64,000 bases of DNA from Chloroflexota bacterium (GCA_022616275.1 JAKEFB010000104.1:26523-90522); one strand, 5' to 3'. Counted from the first letter of the stretch, positions 34,532 through 43,050 are shown. Program-made: numbers and translations. The notes: generated by a model from the sequence alone, not told the origin.

Positions 34532-36052
34532 ATGTTAGACGCCATTGGAGAATTGCTAGAAAGGCAAGGGCTACTCCTTTGTGTTAAGCGAACAGAAACG
34601 GTGCGCGATGCGCTGGTCAAGATGGTTGACAAAGATTTCAGCCAGCTTCCAATTGTGGACGAAGGCGGCTACCTTACCGGCATCATTTCTGAACAAACGA
34701 TTACCCGCCACTACTACCATTTAAATGACATGGTTTCTCTGCTTGACCTGACTGTTGATCATTGTCAGGAAGAAGCTGTTACCCTCTCGGAGGAAGATAG
34801 CAGCCTCTTTGCCATATTGGAACGCCTGGAAAGTAATTATGCCGTCGTGATTACTTCAGAACGCAAGCCTATAGGCATCGTCACTGACTATGATACGACC
34901 CACTTCTTCAGGGCCTGGTCAGAAGGTCTGATGCGCGTGCAAAGCATTGAACTTACACTCAGAAAATATATTGAGGATGTTTTGACCACCGAGCAGGCCA
35001 TGACGGCCGCTCTCTTACAGGCGTTAGGCGCTGACAAAACAGATCCGTCAAAACCGCGCAAAACTTACGACGACCTGACCTTCTATGAACACATCCAGCT
35101 TATGACTCACGAGAAAGTCTGGCCAAAGTTTGAACCATACCTGACTCCCAAGAAACTGTTTAGCCAACTGATGGAGGCCGTCAATCAAGTACGCAACCAG
35201 CTTGCTCACTTTCGGGGCCGGCTAGATTCGATCCAATACGACGCGCTCAAAAGGTCACAGCGCTGGTTAGCTACACGACCCAAAGTCCCGCAAGCAATGA
35301 AAACCGTCCCACCCTTTGATGTCCCTGTTCCTCCTTCAGCAGCCACAGGGAAGTATGCGCCATTACAAGACTGGCTGGCAGCGCAGGCCAGGCAGATTAC
35401 TCCTGGATATGATATTCAACGCACCTTTAACGACATTCAAGCATTAATAGGCGATCAACTGCCAGATGCAGCACGTGAGCACCGCGCCTGGTGGGCCAAT
35501 GATGCCACTTCTCCCTACCGCCAGTCAATGGCCTGGCTACGCGCGGGCTGGAAGGTTGAAAACGTAGATTTTGCGGCCGAAACCGTTGTCTTCCGGCGCA
35601 CTGACACGGTTCTATACCAGCTCTTTTTTGCCGATTTACTGGAACGGCTTAAAGCAGAGCATCCTGGTATTACCAGGGCCGCCAGAACGTATCCCCAGAA
35701 CTTTTGGAGCTTTGGCGCTGGGCGTTCCGGCTTTTTTTTCACCTGGACATTTACCGAAAATCACTATCTGCGTGTTTCACTCGACATAGCCACTGTTGAT
35801 CACGACACGAACAAGAACGTTTTCGCCTTGCTTCAATCACAAAAGGCAGAGATCGAACGACAGATCGGCGCTGAACTTCAATGGGAGCGACTTGACGAGC
35901 ACCGTTCATCGCGTATTTCTCTGGCTATTAAGGCGCGCATAAACGATTCACCTGAGCGTTTAGAGTTAGCTAAAGAGTGGTGTCTCAACACAACCATTAG
36001 ATTTGTAGACGTATTTCAACCCAAGCTTAAGGAACTGCACTTTGAGCAATGA
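34532..36052 (+). CDS. CBS pair - HEPN-like - DUF7662/DUF4268-like multidomain protein, putative defence effector
   Basis: 506 residues. Two CBS motifs (about 8-65 and 75-130: DFSQLPIVDEGGYLTGIISE, YAVVITSERKPIGIVTDYD) would bind an adenine nucleotide. A helical segment (about 135-250) contains NQVRNQLAHFRG with Arg221-Asn222 and His226, the R-N-x3-H pattern of HEPN RNases. Residues 295-355 (IQALIGDQLPDAAREHRAWWAND...AWLRAGWKV) look like DUF7662, and 360-500 like DUF4268, both from memory. The gene follows the hsdRMS set on the same strand after a terminator-like hairpin. Base composition is AT-richer than the core genome. The domain names are unsearched and the function is inferred. Confidence 0.7.
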   Translation: MLDAIGELLERQGLLLCVKRTETVRDALVKMVDKDFSQLPIVDEGGYLTGIISEQTITRHYYHLNDMVSLLDLTVDHCQEEAVTLSEEDSSLFAILERLESNYAVVITSERKPIGIVTDYDTTHFFRAWSEGLMRVQSIELTLRKYIEDVLTTEQAMTAALLQALGADKTDPSKPRKTYDDLTFYEHIQLMTHEKVWPKFEPYLTPKKLFSQLMEAVNQVRNQLAHFRGRLDSIQYDALKRSQRWLATRPKVPQAMKTVPPFDVPVPPSAATGKYAPLQDWLAAQARQITPGYDIQRTFNDIQALIGDQLPDAAREHRAWWANDATSPYRQSMAWLRAGWKVENVDFAAETVVFRRTDTVLYQLFFADLLERLKAEHPGITRAARTYPQNFWSFGAGRSGFFFTWTFTENHYLRVSLDIATVDHDTNKNVFALLQSQKAEIERQIGAELQWERLDEHRSSRISLAIKARINDSPERLELAKEWCLNTTIRFVDVFQPKLKELHFEQ

Positions 36053-36071
36053 AGGAAGGCCGGTGGAAAAG

Positions 36072-36142
36072 AAAAAGCCCCATCACTGCTACCATGTATC
36101 CTGAGTTGAGACTCAGGACTTCGCAGTGGACAGGGCTTTTCC
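36072..36142. repeat. Long inverted repeat in the spacer after the CBS-HEPN gene
   Basis: Imperfect arms AAAAGCCCCATCACTGC (36073-36089) and GCAGTGGACAGGGCTTTT (36123-36140), with an inner hairpin CCTGAGT, TGAG, ACTCAGG (36100-36117). A T-run on each strand would allow bidirectional termination. The rest of the 305-bp spacer is REP-type sequence. Confidence 0.7.
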
Positions 36143-36175
36143 TTACTGAAGAATAGTATAGCAGATATTGCCCCT

Positions 36176-36331
36176 TGATCCTCTTGAAGGTTCCAGCGAT
36201 GAAATCGCCGATCTTCTGAAAGATGCGGGTGACACACTCTATGAGACTCCGCCACCCTCCCGGAGGTTCGGAACCTCCGGGAGGGTCCACCGACGACCTA
36301 CCCTCCCAAACGTTCCTAACCTTCGGGAGAA
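36176..36331. repeat. REP-like palindromes upstream of the RAYT gene
   Basis: A degenerate unit with GCGATGAAATCGC at about 36176-36223, a perfect hairpin ACCCTCCCGGAGGTT, CGG, AACCTCCGGGAGGGT at 36254-36286, and a decayed unit at about 36299-36331. The middle one is 71 bp from the transposase ATG. Confidence 0.85.
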
Positions 36332-36357
36332 TACACGAACAGTTCAGGCGAAACACC

Positions 36358-36939
36358 ATGCCACGACGCAAGAACCCTTTCACCACCGGCCAGTTCTACC
36401 ACATCTACAACCGTGGCACCGGCCGCGAACGCATTTTCTTTAACGCCGGCAACTACGAATACTGCCTGCGTCTGGTCAAAAAATACTGCGCCAAATACGA
36501 CATTGCCGTGATCGCCTACTGCCTCATGCCCAACCACTACCATTTCTTACTACGTCAAGATGGGGAAGTCCCGGTCACTAAATTCATTGGCGTGCTATTC
36601 AACGCCTATTCCCAGGCCCTCAACAACCAGCAGGAACGAACAGGAACCCTATTTGAAGGGCGGTTCAAAGATGTCCATGTGGATCGAGAGCCTTACCTGC
36701 TTCACCTGTGCCGCTACATCCACGGCAACCCGGTCAAAGCGGGCCTGGTGACAACCCTGGAGGAATGGCCCTACTCCAACTATCATGAGTGGATAAAGGC
36801 CCGGCCGGGGTCGTTGGTAGATCACGAATTTATAGACGCCTACTTCCCCAACCGCCAAGAATACACCACCTTCATCCTGGACTACCTGCACGGCCTGGAC
36901 CAATTACCAGACGGCATCAACGCCTACTTGTTTGTCTAG
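36358..36939 (+). CDS. REP-associated tyrosine transposase (RAYT, Y1/IS200-like HUH nuclease)
   Basis: 193 residues from the ATG at 36358; the frame runs upstream through the repeats but MPRRKNPF is the usual N-terminal style. Family marks are FYHIYNRGTGRERIFF, the HUH-type motif MPNHYHFLL, GTLFEGRFKDVHVD and CRYIHGNPVKAGLV with the likely catalytic Tyr. RAYTs nick single-stranded DNA at REP hairpins and are thought to spread them, without moving like ordinary insertion sequences. CCTCCCGGAGG palindromes flank it on both sides, and matching units are dispersed over 26 kb of this window, so enzyme and substrate are both here. Confidence 0.93.
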   Translation: MPRRKNPFTTGQFYHIYNRGTGRERIFFNAGNYEYCLRLVKKYCAKYDIAVIAYCLMPNHYHFLLRQDGEVPVTKFIGVLFNAYSQALNNQQERTGTLFEGRFKDVHVDREPYLLHLCRYIHGNPVKAGLVTTLEEWPYSNYHEWIKARPGSLVDHEFIDAYFPNRQEYTTFILDYLHGLDQLPDGINAYLFV

Positions 36940-36954
36940 CAGCGCCCCTCCCGT

Positions 36955-36984
36955 ATCCTCCCGGTTCGGAACCTCCGGGAGGAT
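36955..36984. repeat. REP-like palindrome downstream of the RAYT gene
   Basis: ATCCTCCCGG, TTCGG, AACCTCCGGGAGGAT: the left arm has lost AGG relative to other copies. It begins 16 bp after the transposase stop. Confidence 0.82.
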
Positions 36985-37011
36985 GGCGTGCGGGATCTAA
37001 AGGAGGTCATC

Positions 37012-37521
37012 ATGCCCCATCCATTTACAGTCGCCGGCCGCTACCGCAACCGGCGGGGGGCTTACACTGTTCTTGTTATTGACGGCGACCAGATGGCCAT
37101 CCGTTACGGCGATGGCTCTGAGCAGACAGTGCCCATCGCCTCACAAGCCCGCATTTGGCAAAACATCCAGGCCGACGAAGCGCCGCCACTCCGCATTCAC
37201 CGCCCTGACGAATACGACAGCCTGGAAATCCAACCCGTTGTCGAACTGGTGCAAACCGTGCTGGCTACCTTCTCTACCCCTTACCCCACTGACATTATTG
37301 ATCAGATGTGCCTGGCCATTGAGCGCAATCCAGAGTGGTTAGCCCGCTATGATGCGCTTATTGAGCATTTCAGCAGCCGGGGAAAGAACGGCACGAATAC
37401 AGTTAATTCCAGCATTGGTTTCTACACCAAAGAACTGGCCGGAATGGTTACACTCAAAGAGGGGAATCGAGCGAAGAGCCGCCTGATTGGTTCTTATTCA
37501 ACCCTGAGCTATGGGGAGTAA
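37012..37521 (+). CDS. Hypothetical protein, possible small beta-barrel plus helical domain
   Basis: 169 residues from the ATG at 37012 with AAAGGAGG 6 nt upstream. Residues about 1-55 (FTVAGRYRNRRGAYTVLVIDGDQMAIRYGDG) look like a small beta-barrel as in KOW/SH3-type domains. The rest is helical, with the well-defined stretch LARYDALIEHF. No family recognised. It sits between REP palindromes right after the RAYT gene. A nucleic-acid-binding role is possible but unsupported. Confidence 0.6.
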   Translation: MPHPFTVAGRYRNRRGAYTVLVIDGDQMAIRYGDGSEQTVPIASQARIWQNIQADEAPPLRIHRPDEYDSLEIQPVVELVQTVLATFSTPYPTDIIDQMCLAIERNPEWLARYDALIEHFSSRGKNGTNTVNSSIGFYTKELAGMVTLKEGNRAKSRLIGSYSTLSYGE

Positions 37522-37545
37522 GCCTCCCAAGGGTTTCAGTACGCC

Positions 37546-37578
37546 ATCCTCCCGGAGGTTCCCAACCTCCGGGAGGGT
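37546..37578. repeat. REP-like palindrome, last copy in the window
   Basis: ATCCTCCCGGAGGTT, CCC, AACCTCCGGGAGGGT. It lies between the hypothetical gene and osmC; none is seen after this point. Confidence 0.9.
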
Positions 37579-37600
37579 GGTGAACGGAAAGGAGAATCGA

Positions 37601-38020
37601 ATGAAAATTAGCGCTCACGTGCAAAACAGTGAAGGCAACCATCAGGTTACGTTGCGCACCAACGATAACGTTCATTCCATTCACATTCCGCCCAAACCCA
37701 CCGGCTTCGGTTCGAGCGCCAATGGCGGCGAAGTGCTTTTCCTGGCCTTAGCCACCTGCTATGGCAATGACATTTATCGTGAAGCGGCCAGGCGTGGCAT
37801 CAAAGTCGAGCGGGTTGAGGTTGAGGTTAAAGGCGACTTTGGCGCGGAAGGCGAACCGGCACGGAATGTGACCTATCGAGCCAGGGTAGTCGCCCAAGCC
37901 AGCGAAGCGGAGCTTCGAGAGTTGATGAACTACACTGACCAGGTCGCGGAGATTCAGAACACGTTGCGAGTTGGGACGCCTGTTAAATTAACTCAAATTG
38001 AATTACAAACAGTTATTTGA
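37601..38020 (+). CDS. OsmC-family peroxiredoxin-like protein
   Basis: 139 residues from the ATG at 37601 with AAAGGAG upstream. The OsmC order is seen: a beta-rich N-terminus, then GSSANGGEVLFLALATCYGNDIYREAARRGI with the usual catalytic Cys after LATC, and the paired strands VEVEVKGDF and VTYRARVVA. OsmC/Ohr proteins reduce organic peroxides with a Cys pair. The second Cys is not evident (E for C in the later helix), so this may be one of the non-peroxidase members. Its 3' end is duplicated at 44045-44195. Confidence 0.82.
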   Translation: MKISAHVQNSEGNHQVTLRTNDNVHSIHIPPKPTGFGSSANGGEVLFLALATCYGNDIYREAARRGIKVERVEVEVKGDFGAEGEPARNVTYRARVVAQASEAELRELMNYTDQVAEIQNTLRVGTPVKLTQIELQTVI

Positions 38021-38051
38021 CGGCCGGCTCATCTCTACAGTATCATGAAAC
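37901..38051 (+). repeat. Direct repeat A: 3' end of osmC and downstream bases
   Basis: 151 bp aligned without gaps to 44045-44195; by eye I count about nine mismatches. It covers the last ~40 codons and 31 bp after the stop. Together the two copies bracket about 6 kb. Confidence 0.88.
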
Positions 38052-38136
38052 AATAACTCTCAGATCCTTTGGAAGCTGGGCGCGAGGCTGTCATTACTCA
38101 TGCCTCCGTTTTTTGACGTTTTGGAGGTCCGGCCTG

Positions 38137-38406
38137 ATGGCGACAGTAAACACCCAAAAAATCACAGTAACCTTGCCCAAACCGCTACTAGAGCGCCTGG
38201 ATGCCCTCATACCTACCCACCAACGCAGCGACTTTATCGTCCAGGCTGTACGAGAGCAGCTTGCCATTCTGGAGCAAGCCCAGGCAGTAGATGAAGCTGC
38301 GGGCGCCTGGAGCGATGAAGCGTATCCAGAACTAAGTGACAACACTGCTATTGAGACCTGGCTGGCAAAGCTGCGATCCGGCTGGCAACGGCAAGAGGCG
38401 GGCTGA
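38137..38406 (+). CDS. Ribbon-helix-helix antitoxin-like protein (orphaned)
   Basis: 89 residues from the ATG at 38137. The N-terminal KITVTLPKPLLERLDALIPTHQRSDFIVQAVREQL is a ribbon-helix-helix DNA-binding domain; the acidic tail (WSDEAYPELSDNTAIETWL) is the usual toxin-binding part. Such proteins repress their own operon and neutralise a VapC RNase. The expected toxin starts 31 bp downstream but is broken, so the antitoxin is orphaned. Confidence 0.82.
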   Translation: MATVNTQKITVTLPKPLLERLDALIPTHQRSDFIVQAVREQLAILEQAQAVDEAAGAWSDEAYPELSDNTAIETWLAKLRSGWQRQEAG

Positions 38407-38437
38407 GCTTCAATAAAGACGGTCATAAACAAGGGCG

Positions 38438-38599
38438 ATGGCTCGTTATCTGTTAGATACAGGTATTGTCATCCGCCATTACCCGGCATACGGTTGCATC
38501 CCATCAATTTCTCATGAACGAAAAACACGCGTGCGCTCACCCCGTTTTGCTACCGAACCGGCCGTGTCTGGCACGGGGCAAAATAGCCTCACCAAATAG
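38438..38599 (+). pseudogene. Truncated VapC-like toxin remnant
   Basis: The first 14 residues, MARYLLDTGIVIRH, are the classic PIN-domain start with the first catalytic Asp. After that the translation becomes unrelated, Pro/Thr-rich sequence and stops after 53 codons. The remaining catalytic acids are absent, so no RNase can be made. The break marks the left junction of the foreign operon that follows. Confidence 0.75.
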
Positions 38600-38625
38600 C
38601 CCCCTGCTGCCCCGTGCCAGACACG
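38564..38625. repeat. Perfect 17-bp inverted repeat at the island junction
   Basis: GTGTCTGGCACGGGGCA (38564-38580) and TGCCCCGTGCCAGACAC (38609-38625) around a 28-nt loop. It lies just past the vapC break and downstream of the minus-strand serine hydrolase, so it may be an element end or a terminator. Confidence 0.8.
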
Positions 38626-38697
38626 ACTTGCGCCACCTCAACAACCTGCTGCCCCCGCCCCTTTTCGCCTGACACCTGACACCTGCATACTTGCCCC

Positions 38698-39840
38698 TTA
38701 CCCCTCGCAGAGTACGTTATCAATCAGTTCTAAGGCTGCCTCGTCCTGCGCCTGATTCGCTACGGGGTCGGCGCGCCAGCTAGAAACTGAGAGCACCACA
38801 CCACGGCTACCGTCCTCGTTGAACCCCTCTAAGCTCAGGTATCCGGGAACCGCACCACCGTGGCGCCAGTAGCCACCACCGCACGACAGCGGACTCCAAC
38901 CGAGCCCCAGGCCGTAACGGCCGCCCTCTGTGGGAACGGTGTCTTGCATCTCCGCCAATTGCTCCGGCGCCAGCAGCTCGCCACCAAGCAGCGCGCTGAA
39001 AAAGCGAGACACGTCCTTGGGCGTACTGATGATGGCCCCGCCTGCGTCGCCTGCGCTCGGGTCGAGCAGGGTAGCGTCAACGAGTGGGCCACCTTGAGCG
39101 AACTGGTAGTAACCCCTGGCGTGCGGGTCGGGCATTTGCGGGCCGTTGCCCACCGTGGTCTGCTCCAGGCCGAGCGGCTCGATAATCCGGTCGCGGATCT
39201 CTTCGGCCCAGGGGTTGCCGGTCACCGCTTCGATGATCATCCCGATGAGTACATAGTTAGTGTTAGAGTAGCTCCGGGCGGTTCCCGGTTCAAAGATCGG
39301 AGGGTGATGCATGGCAATGGCGACCAGTTCCTCGGGCTCGTAGTGATCGAACCGGCGCTCCTCGAAGATCTCGAGGGCGTTGAATGGATTCCACTCCTCG
39401 TCCAGGTTGTAGTCGTAGATACCGCTCGTGTGCCGGAGGAGATCGCGGATCGTGATCGCGCTGCCGTCGTGCCCCCCGCCGCTCACCACGCCGGGTAGAT
39501 GCTGCGCCACAGTATCATCGAGCGACAGACTGCCTTCGCCGACCAGTTGAAGAACGACTGTCGCTACGAACGTCTTGGTGGTACTGGCGATGCGGTAGTG
39601 TCCGTTCTCGGGCACTGGTTCACGACTCTGGATGTCGGCGACACCGCTGACAGCGACGAAAACCTCGCCGCCCAGAGTCACTCTGGCCTGCGCGCCGACG
39701 GCGCCCCTGTCGCGAATAGCATCCACGTCCCGTTGCAAGTCGTCCTGGTCATATCCGCCACTCTCTGAGCAGGCCGCTGCGATAGTCAATACAACCGCGG
39801 CGACCAGTGCGGCAACCAGTCTGGCACTCCTTCTGCTCAT
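38698..39840 (-). CDS. Lipoprotein serine hydrolase, class C beta-lactamase/DD-peptidase family
   Basis: 380 residues from the ATG at 39840. A signal peptide with lipobox (TIAAAC, Cys about residue 24) predicts an exported lipoprotein. Active-site motifs are STTK (SxxK nucleophile), YSNTNY (YxN) and the C-terminal RHGG in place of KTG. DLLRHTSGI and ISTPKDVSRF are standard for the family. Members act as DD-peptidases, esterases or amide hydrolases; this need not give drug resistance. It is the last gene of the PadR-led operon, 13 bp after the FtsX gene. Codon style is unlike the flanks. Confidence 0.88.
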   Translation of the reverse strand: MSRRSARLVAALVAAVVLTIAAACSESGGYDQDDLQRDVDAIRDRGAVGAQARVTLGGEVFVAVSGVADIQSREPVPENGHYRIASTTKTFVATVVLQLVGEGSLSLDDTVAQHLPGVVSGGGHDGSAITIRDLLRHTSGIYDYNLDEEWNPFNALEIFEERRFDHYEPEELVAIAMHHPPIFEPGTARSYSNTNYVLIGMIIEAVTGNPWAEEIRDRIIEPLGLEQTTVGNGPQMPDPHARGYYQFAQGGPLVDATLLDPSAGDAGGAIISTPKDVSRFFSALLGGELLAPEQLAEMQDTVPTEGGRYGLGLGWSPLSCGGGYWRHGGAVPGYLSLEGFNEDGSRGVVLSVSSWRADPVANQAQDEAALELIDNVLCEG

Positions 39841-39853
39841 AAGGGTTTGTCCT

Positions 39854-42334
39854 TCATTCGATCGGTGGTCGGGCCAGGGTGGACGGCTGGCGACCACCCA
39901 GCAGCCAACCAGCGATGGTGGCAAGCAGGGGAACGCCGATGGCGACGATGGACAACTGGCGGACAGGCACCCCAGCCAGCGTGTCGAGTTCGCTGGCGAA
40001 GCTCGCGGCCAGCCCCAGGTATGCCCCGGCCGTACCTAGCATGACGCCGAGAACGGCCAGCCCGCCGGCAGTAGCGGCGGTGATCGTGCGGCGGATCGAG
40101 CCAGTAGCCCCGGCTGCGGTGAGGGTACGCAGATCCCCGGCTGCTTCGCTGCGGATCAGACCGACAGCCATGGCCAGGATGCTGAGGGCAATGACCCCCC
40201 CGGCCATCATCGCCCCTGAGCGCAGCGAACGCAGCGTGGCGAGGTTCACCCCGTCTCTGGCCTCGACCATCAGGCTGGCGCTTGCGGCCACATCACGCGC
40301 CGCCGCGAGTTGCCCGCTGGTCACAGGCCGGGCGGCTACGACAAGCCAACCAGCATGCGCCGCTTCCCAGCCTCGCCGGCGCAGCGCGTCAAGGGTGATC
40401 AACGAGGTTGGAGCCGACGAGTAAGCGGGAACATCGAGCCTCTCGACGCTCGTGACGAGTTCTTCCTCGATCCCCCGCCGGAAGCCAATCTCACCCATAC
40501 GCACGGTGAGGACATCGATATCCGGGTCAATGGTGTCAGGGTCAATCCCGTAAAGTCTGAGCAATTCCGGCGTAGCGACGAAAAGCGGGCCGGGATTTGC
40601 CGTGAGTGCGCCATCACCCACCTGGACGGCGTGGCGCCATGTATTCCCACGTGCGCCGGGGTTCGCAGCCTCGTTTGGATCCACGGCCATTTGCAAGGCG
40701 ATCACCACGGGCTCGTCCAGCGGGCCGGCGAGCTGTTCGACCTGGACTTGAAGACGCTCGACCTCGGCCGGCGTGCGTACGGTGACAAGCTCCCGTATGC
40801 GGCTGCCCTCCTGGGTGATCAAGAGTTGCCTGTCAGACAGGTTGCCGAGTTCGGCACTCTGCTCGTCTCTAGCCACGATGATGATAACGGCCACTGCCAT
40901 TCCCAGCGCGAGGCTGATAGCCGCCAGAGCCGCGGCCGAGCGGGCTGGATAGCGGGTCAGATCCCGCAACGCCAACCGCACCCCGACCGGCAGCCCTCCA
41001 GCGGCCGCCGCCAGCGTCCAGATCGCCAGCGGGCTGAAGAGGAGTATTCCGAAGCTCGTCGCCACTGTGCCCACGCCGATGAGCAGCATGTTGATCCAGC
41101 CAGCGGCAGCAGCGTCAGCGATGGCGAGGCAGATGAGACCGCTTGCCAGGATCAGGCCGCCTCGCCTGGCCACGGGACGCACCGGCTGGGGCCGGGTAGG
41201 CCGGCCGGATAGGGCGACGACAACCGGCAGACGCGCCACGGCTCGGGCTGGCCACCATGCAGCCGTAGTGGCCGACACAATCGCAAGCAGCATGCCTGCC
41301 CCAATTAGCCACCATGGCAACACATCAAATCGGTTAATACGAGCCCCTACCACCGCGGTTTCCAGGTACGGCACAAGCGCGATCCAACCTAGCAGGCCGA
41401 GGGCCGCCCCAATCACAGCCGCGACGACGCCAACGATGGCGCCATTAGCCAGCATCACCAGCCGGAGTTGCTTCTCGGTGGCCCCGATCGCCGCGAGCAT
41501 GCCGAGCTGGCGCTGGCGGCGCTGAGCGATGACGATGAAACCGGCGGCGGCGACGAGGGAAACCAGCACCATGGCCACGGCGGCGACGCCGAGCGCAGCC
41601 CCGGCCGCGATCACCTGCACGTTGGCCGGGCCCTCAATCATTTCGTGGCTCACCATCCCCTCGTCGGGCCATGAGAACGAAAGAAACTGCTCAAGGCTCC
41701 CGCGGACCAGGATCGTCACGGTCGTGGGTGGGCTGGCGTGGGCCGGGGCTACCAGGACGAACTTGTCCCGCAGGTCACTGGGATTCTCTACCAGGCCGAC
41801 CACCATCCGCTCGCTGTTGGCGAGGGCGAACCGGGAGTTGAGCCCGAGATTGAAGGTCTCCGCCACCGCATCGGTCACGGCGACCTCGCCGGCGCCTGTC
41901 GGATAGCGGCCCTCCCGCAGCGCCAGCATCGGGCCGCTATAGGCGCCCTGCGGGTCTTGCGCTCGGAGTTCAACGATTTCGGCAGTGCCGGGAACCGGCA
42001 CGTACCGGCGGCCGATCACGTCAACGGTACCATACCACGCCTCGAGCGTGGCAATATTAGCTGCCAGCAGTTGGGGATCGGACCCGTCGTGGACGAACGC
42101 CTGGTTGGCTGCGCCGAATTCCCCGGGTGAATTCCCGAGAGGAGCCAGGGTATACGCGGCCGAGGTGACGGCAATGGCCGCCGCGGCGGCAACCGTAAGC
42201 AGTGCCAGTACCAGCGCCTGCTGGCGCCACTCACGGCGAAACAGCCGCCACGCCCAACGAATCACCGCCCGGCGAGCGGGAAGACCACCATCATCTCTCA
42301 CCATTCGAAATGGAATAAGTCGTGCTCGGCTCAT
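39854..42334 (-). CDS. FtsX-like ABC transporter permease
   Basis: 826 residues. An N-terminal helix, a large extracytoplasmic region (about 50-230), then two FtsX-type permease blocks: VAMVLVSLVAAAGFIVIAQRRQRQLGMLAAIGATEKQL near 260, and a second near 690 (LRTLTAAGATGSIRRTITAA). MacB/LolCE-type permeases work mechanically from the periplasm or outer face, not as channels. The start overlaps the ATPase stop (ATGA). The style, actinobacterial-looking and with few GGCCGG strings, suggests transfer. Confidence 0.88.
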   Translation of the reverse strand: MSRARLIPFRMVRDDGGLPARRAVIRWAWRLFRREWRQQALVLALLTVAAAAAIAVTSAAYTLAPLGNSPGEFGAANQAFVHDGSDPQLLAANIATLEAWYGTVDVIGRRYVPVPGTAEIVELRAQDPQGAYSGPMLALREGRYPTGAGEVAVTDAVAETFNLGLNSRFALANSERMVVGLVENPSDLRDKFVLVAPAHASPPTTVTILVRGSLEQFLSFSWPDEGMVSHEMIEGPANVQVIAAGAALGVAAVAMVLVSLVAAAGFIVIAQRRQRQLGMLAAIGATEKQLRLVMLANGAIVGVVAAVIGAALGLLGWIALVPYLETAVVGARINRFDVLPWWLIGAGMLLAIVSATTAAWWPARAVARLPVVVALSGRPTRPQPVRPVARRGGLILASGLICLAIADAAAAGWINMLLIGVGTVATSFGILLFSPLAIWTLAAAAGGLPVGVRLALRDLTRYPARSAAALAAISLALGMAVAVIIIVARDEQSAELGNLSDRQLLITQEGSRIRELVTVRTPAEVERLQVQVEQLAGPLDEPVVIALQMAVDPNEAANPGARGNTWRHAVQVGDGALTANPGPLFVATPELLRLYGIDPDTIDPDIDVLTVRMGEIGFRRGIEEELVTSVERLDVPAYSSAPTSLITLDALRRRGWEAAHAGWLVVAARPVTSGQLAAARDVAASASLMVEARDGVNLATLRSLRSGAMMAGGVIALSILAMAVGLIRSEAAGDLRTLTAAGATGSIRRTITAATAGGLAVLGVMLGTAGAYLGLAASFASELDTLAGVPVRQLSIVAIGVPLLATIAGWLLGGRQPSTLARPPIE

Positions 42335-43050
42335 GGGATAGCACCAGAGTAAGTAGCCTCGAGACTTGAAGGTGAAGTTTGATCGACCACACGCCCGTCT
42401 CGTAGGAACACCACCCGGTCAGCCCACGACGCCAGTTGCGCATTATGGGTCACCACAACGCCGGCAACTCCCCGCTGGCAGGCGGCACGCAACCGGCGCA
42501 TCACCACCTCGCTGTTCACTGAATCCAGGGCGCCGGTTGGCTCGTCGGCAAGCAGTAAATATCGGTCACCAACCACGGCTCGCGCAATTGCTGCCCGTTG
42601 TCGCTCGCCGCCCGACAGTTCATCAGGATAATGGGCAGCCCGATCGGCAATGCCCAGTTCTTCGAGCGCCGCCATCCCGGCCGCACGCGCAGCCCTGACG
42701 CCAACCCCATCTAACTCCAGGGGCAGTGCCACATTCTCTACCGCAGTCAGCCCTGCGAGCAGGTTGAAATCCTGGAACACGTACCCAATGGACCGGCAGC
42801 GCAGCCGCGCCCGGTCATCGCGCGACATGCTGAATAAATCCGATCCCCCAACGAGCACTTCCCCACTGGTTGGGTCTTCGAGGCTTCCGGCAATCGTCAA
42901 CAGCGTGCTCTTACCCGAGCCGCTCGGCCCCATGATCGCCACCAGTTCGCCGTGCTCGACCGACAGGTCAACCTGCCAGAGCGCACGCACCTCGGTCGGG
43001 CCTTCGCCATAGACTTTCGATACCTGGTGGAGTTCGAGCGCTGCGGTCAT
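42331..43050 (-). CDS. ABC transporter ATP-binding protein (MacB/LolD type)
   Basis: 239 residues from the ATG at 43050; the longer frame overlaps padR. Walker A GPSGSGKST, Q-loop VFQDFNLL, signature LSGGERQRAAIA, Walker B LLADEPTGALD and His in VVVTHNAQ are all canonical. It powers the FtsX permease encoded next and is coupled to padR upstream and to the permease downstream by ATGA overlaps. Confidence 0.94.
   Translation of the reverse strand: MTAALELHQVSKVYGEGPTEVRALWQVDLSVEHGELVAIMGPSGSGKSTLLTIAGSLEDPTSGEVLVGGSDLFSMSRDDRARLRCRSIGYVFQDFNLLAGLTAVENVALPLELDGVGVRAARAAGMAALEELGIADRAAHYPDELSGGERQRAAIARAVVGDRYLLLADEPTGALDSVNSEVVMRRLRAACQRGVAGVVVTHNAQLASWADRVVFLRDGRVVDQTSPSSLEATYSGAIP

Noticed and set aside
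38698-39840. Serine hydrolase as an antibiotic-resistance beta-lactamase
   Set aside because: SxxK and YxN are shared by esterases and DD-peptidases of the same fold; HGG in place of KTG and the lipoprotein exporter context do not support a resistance claim.
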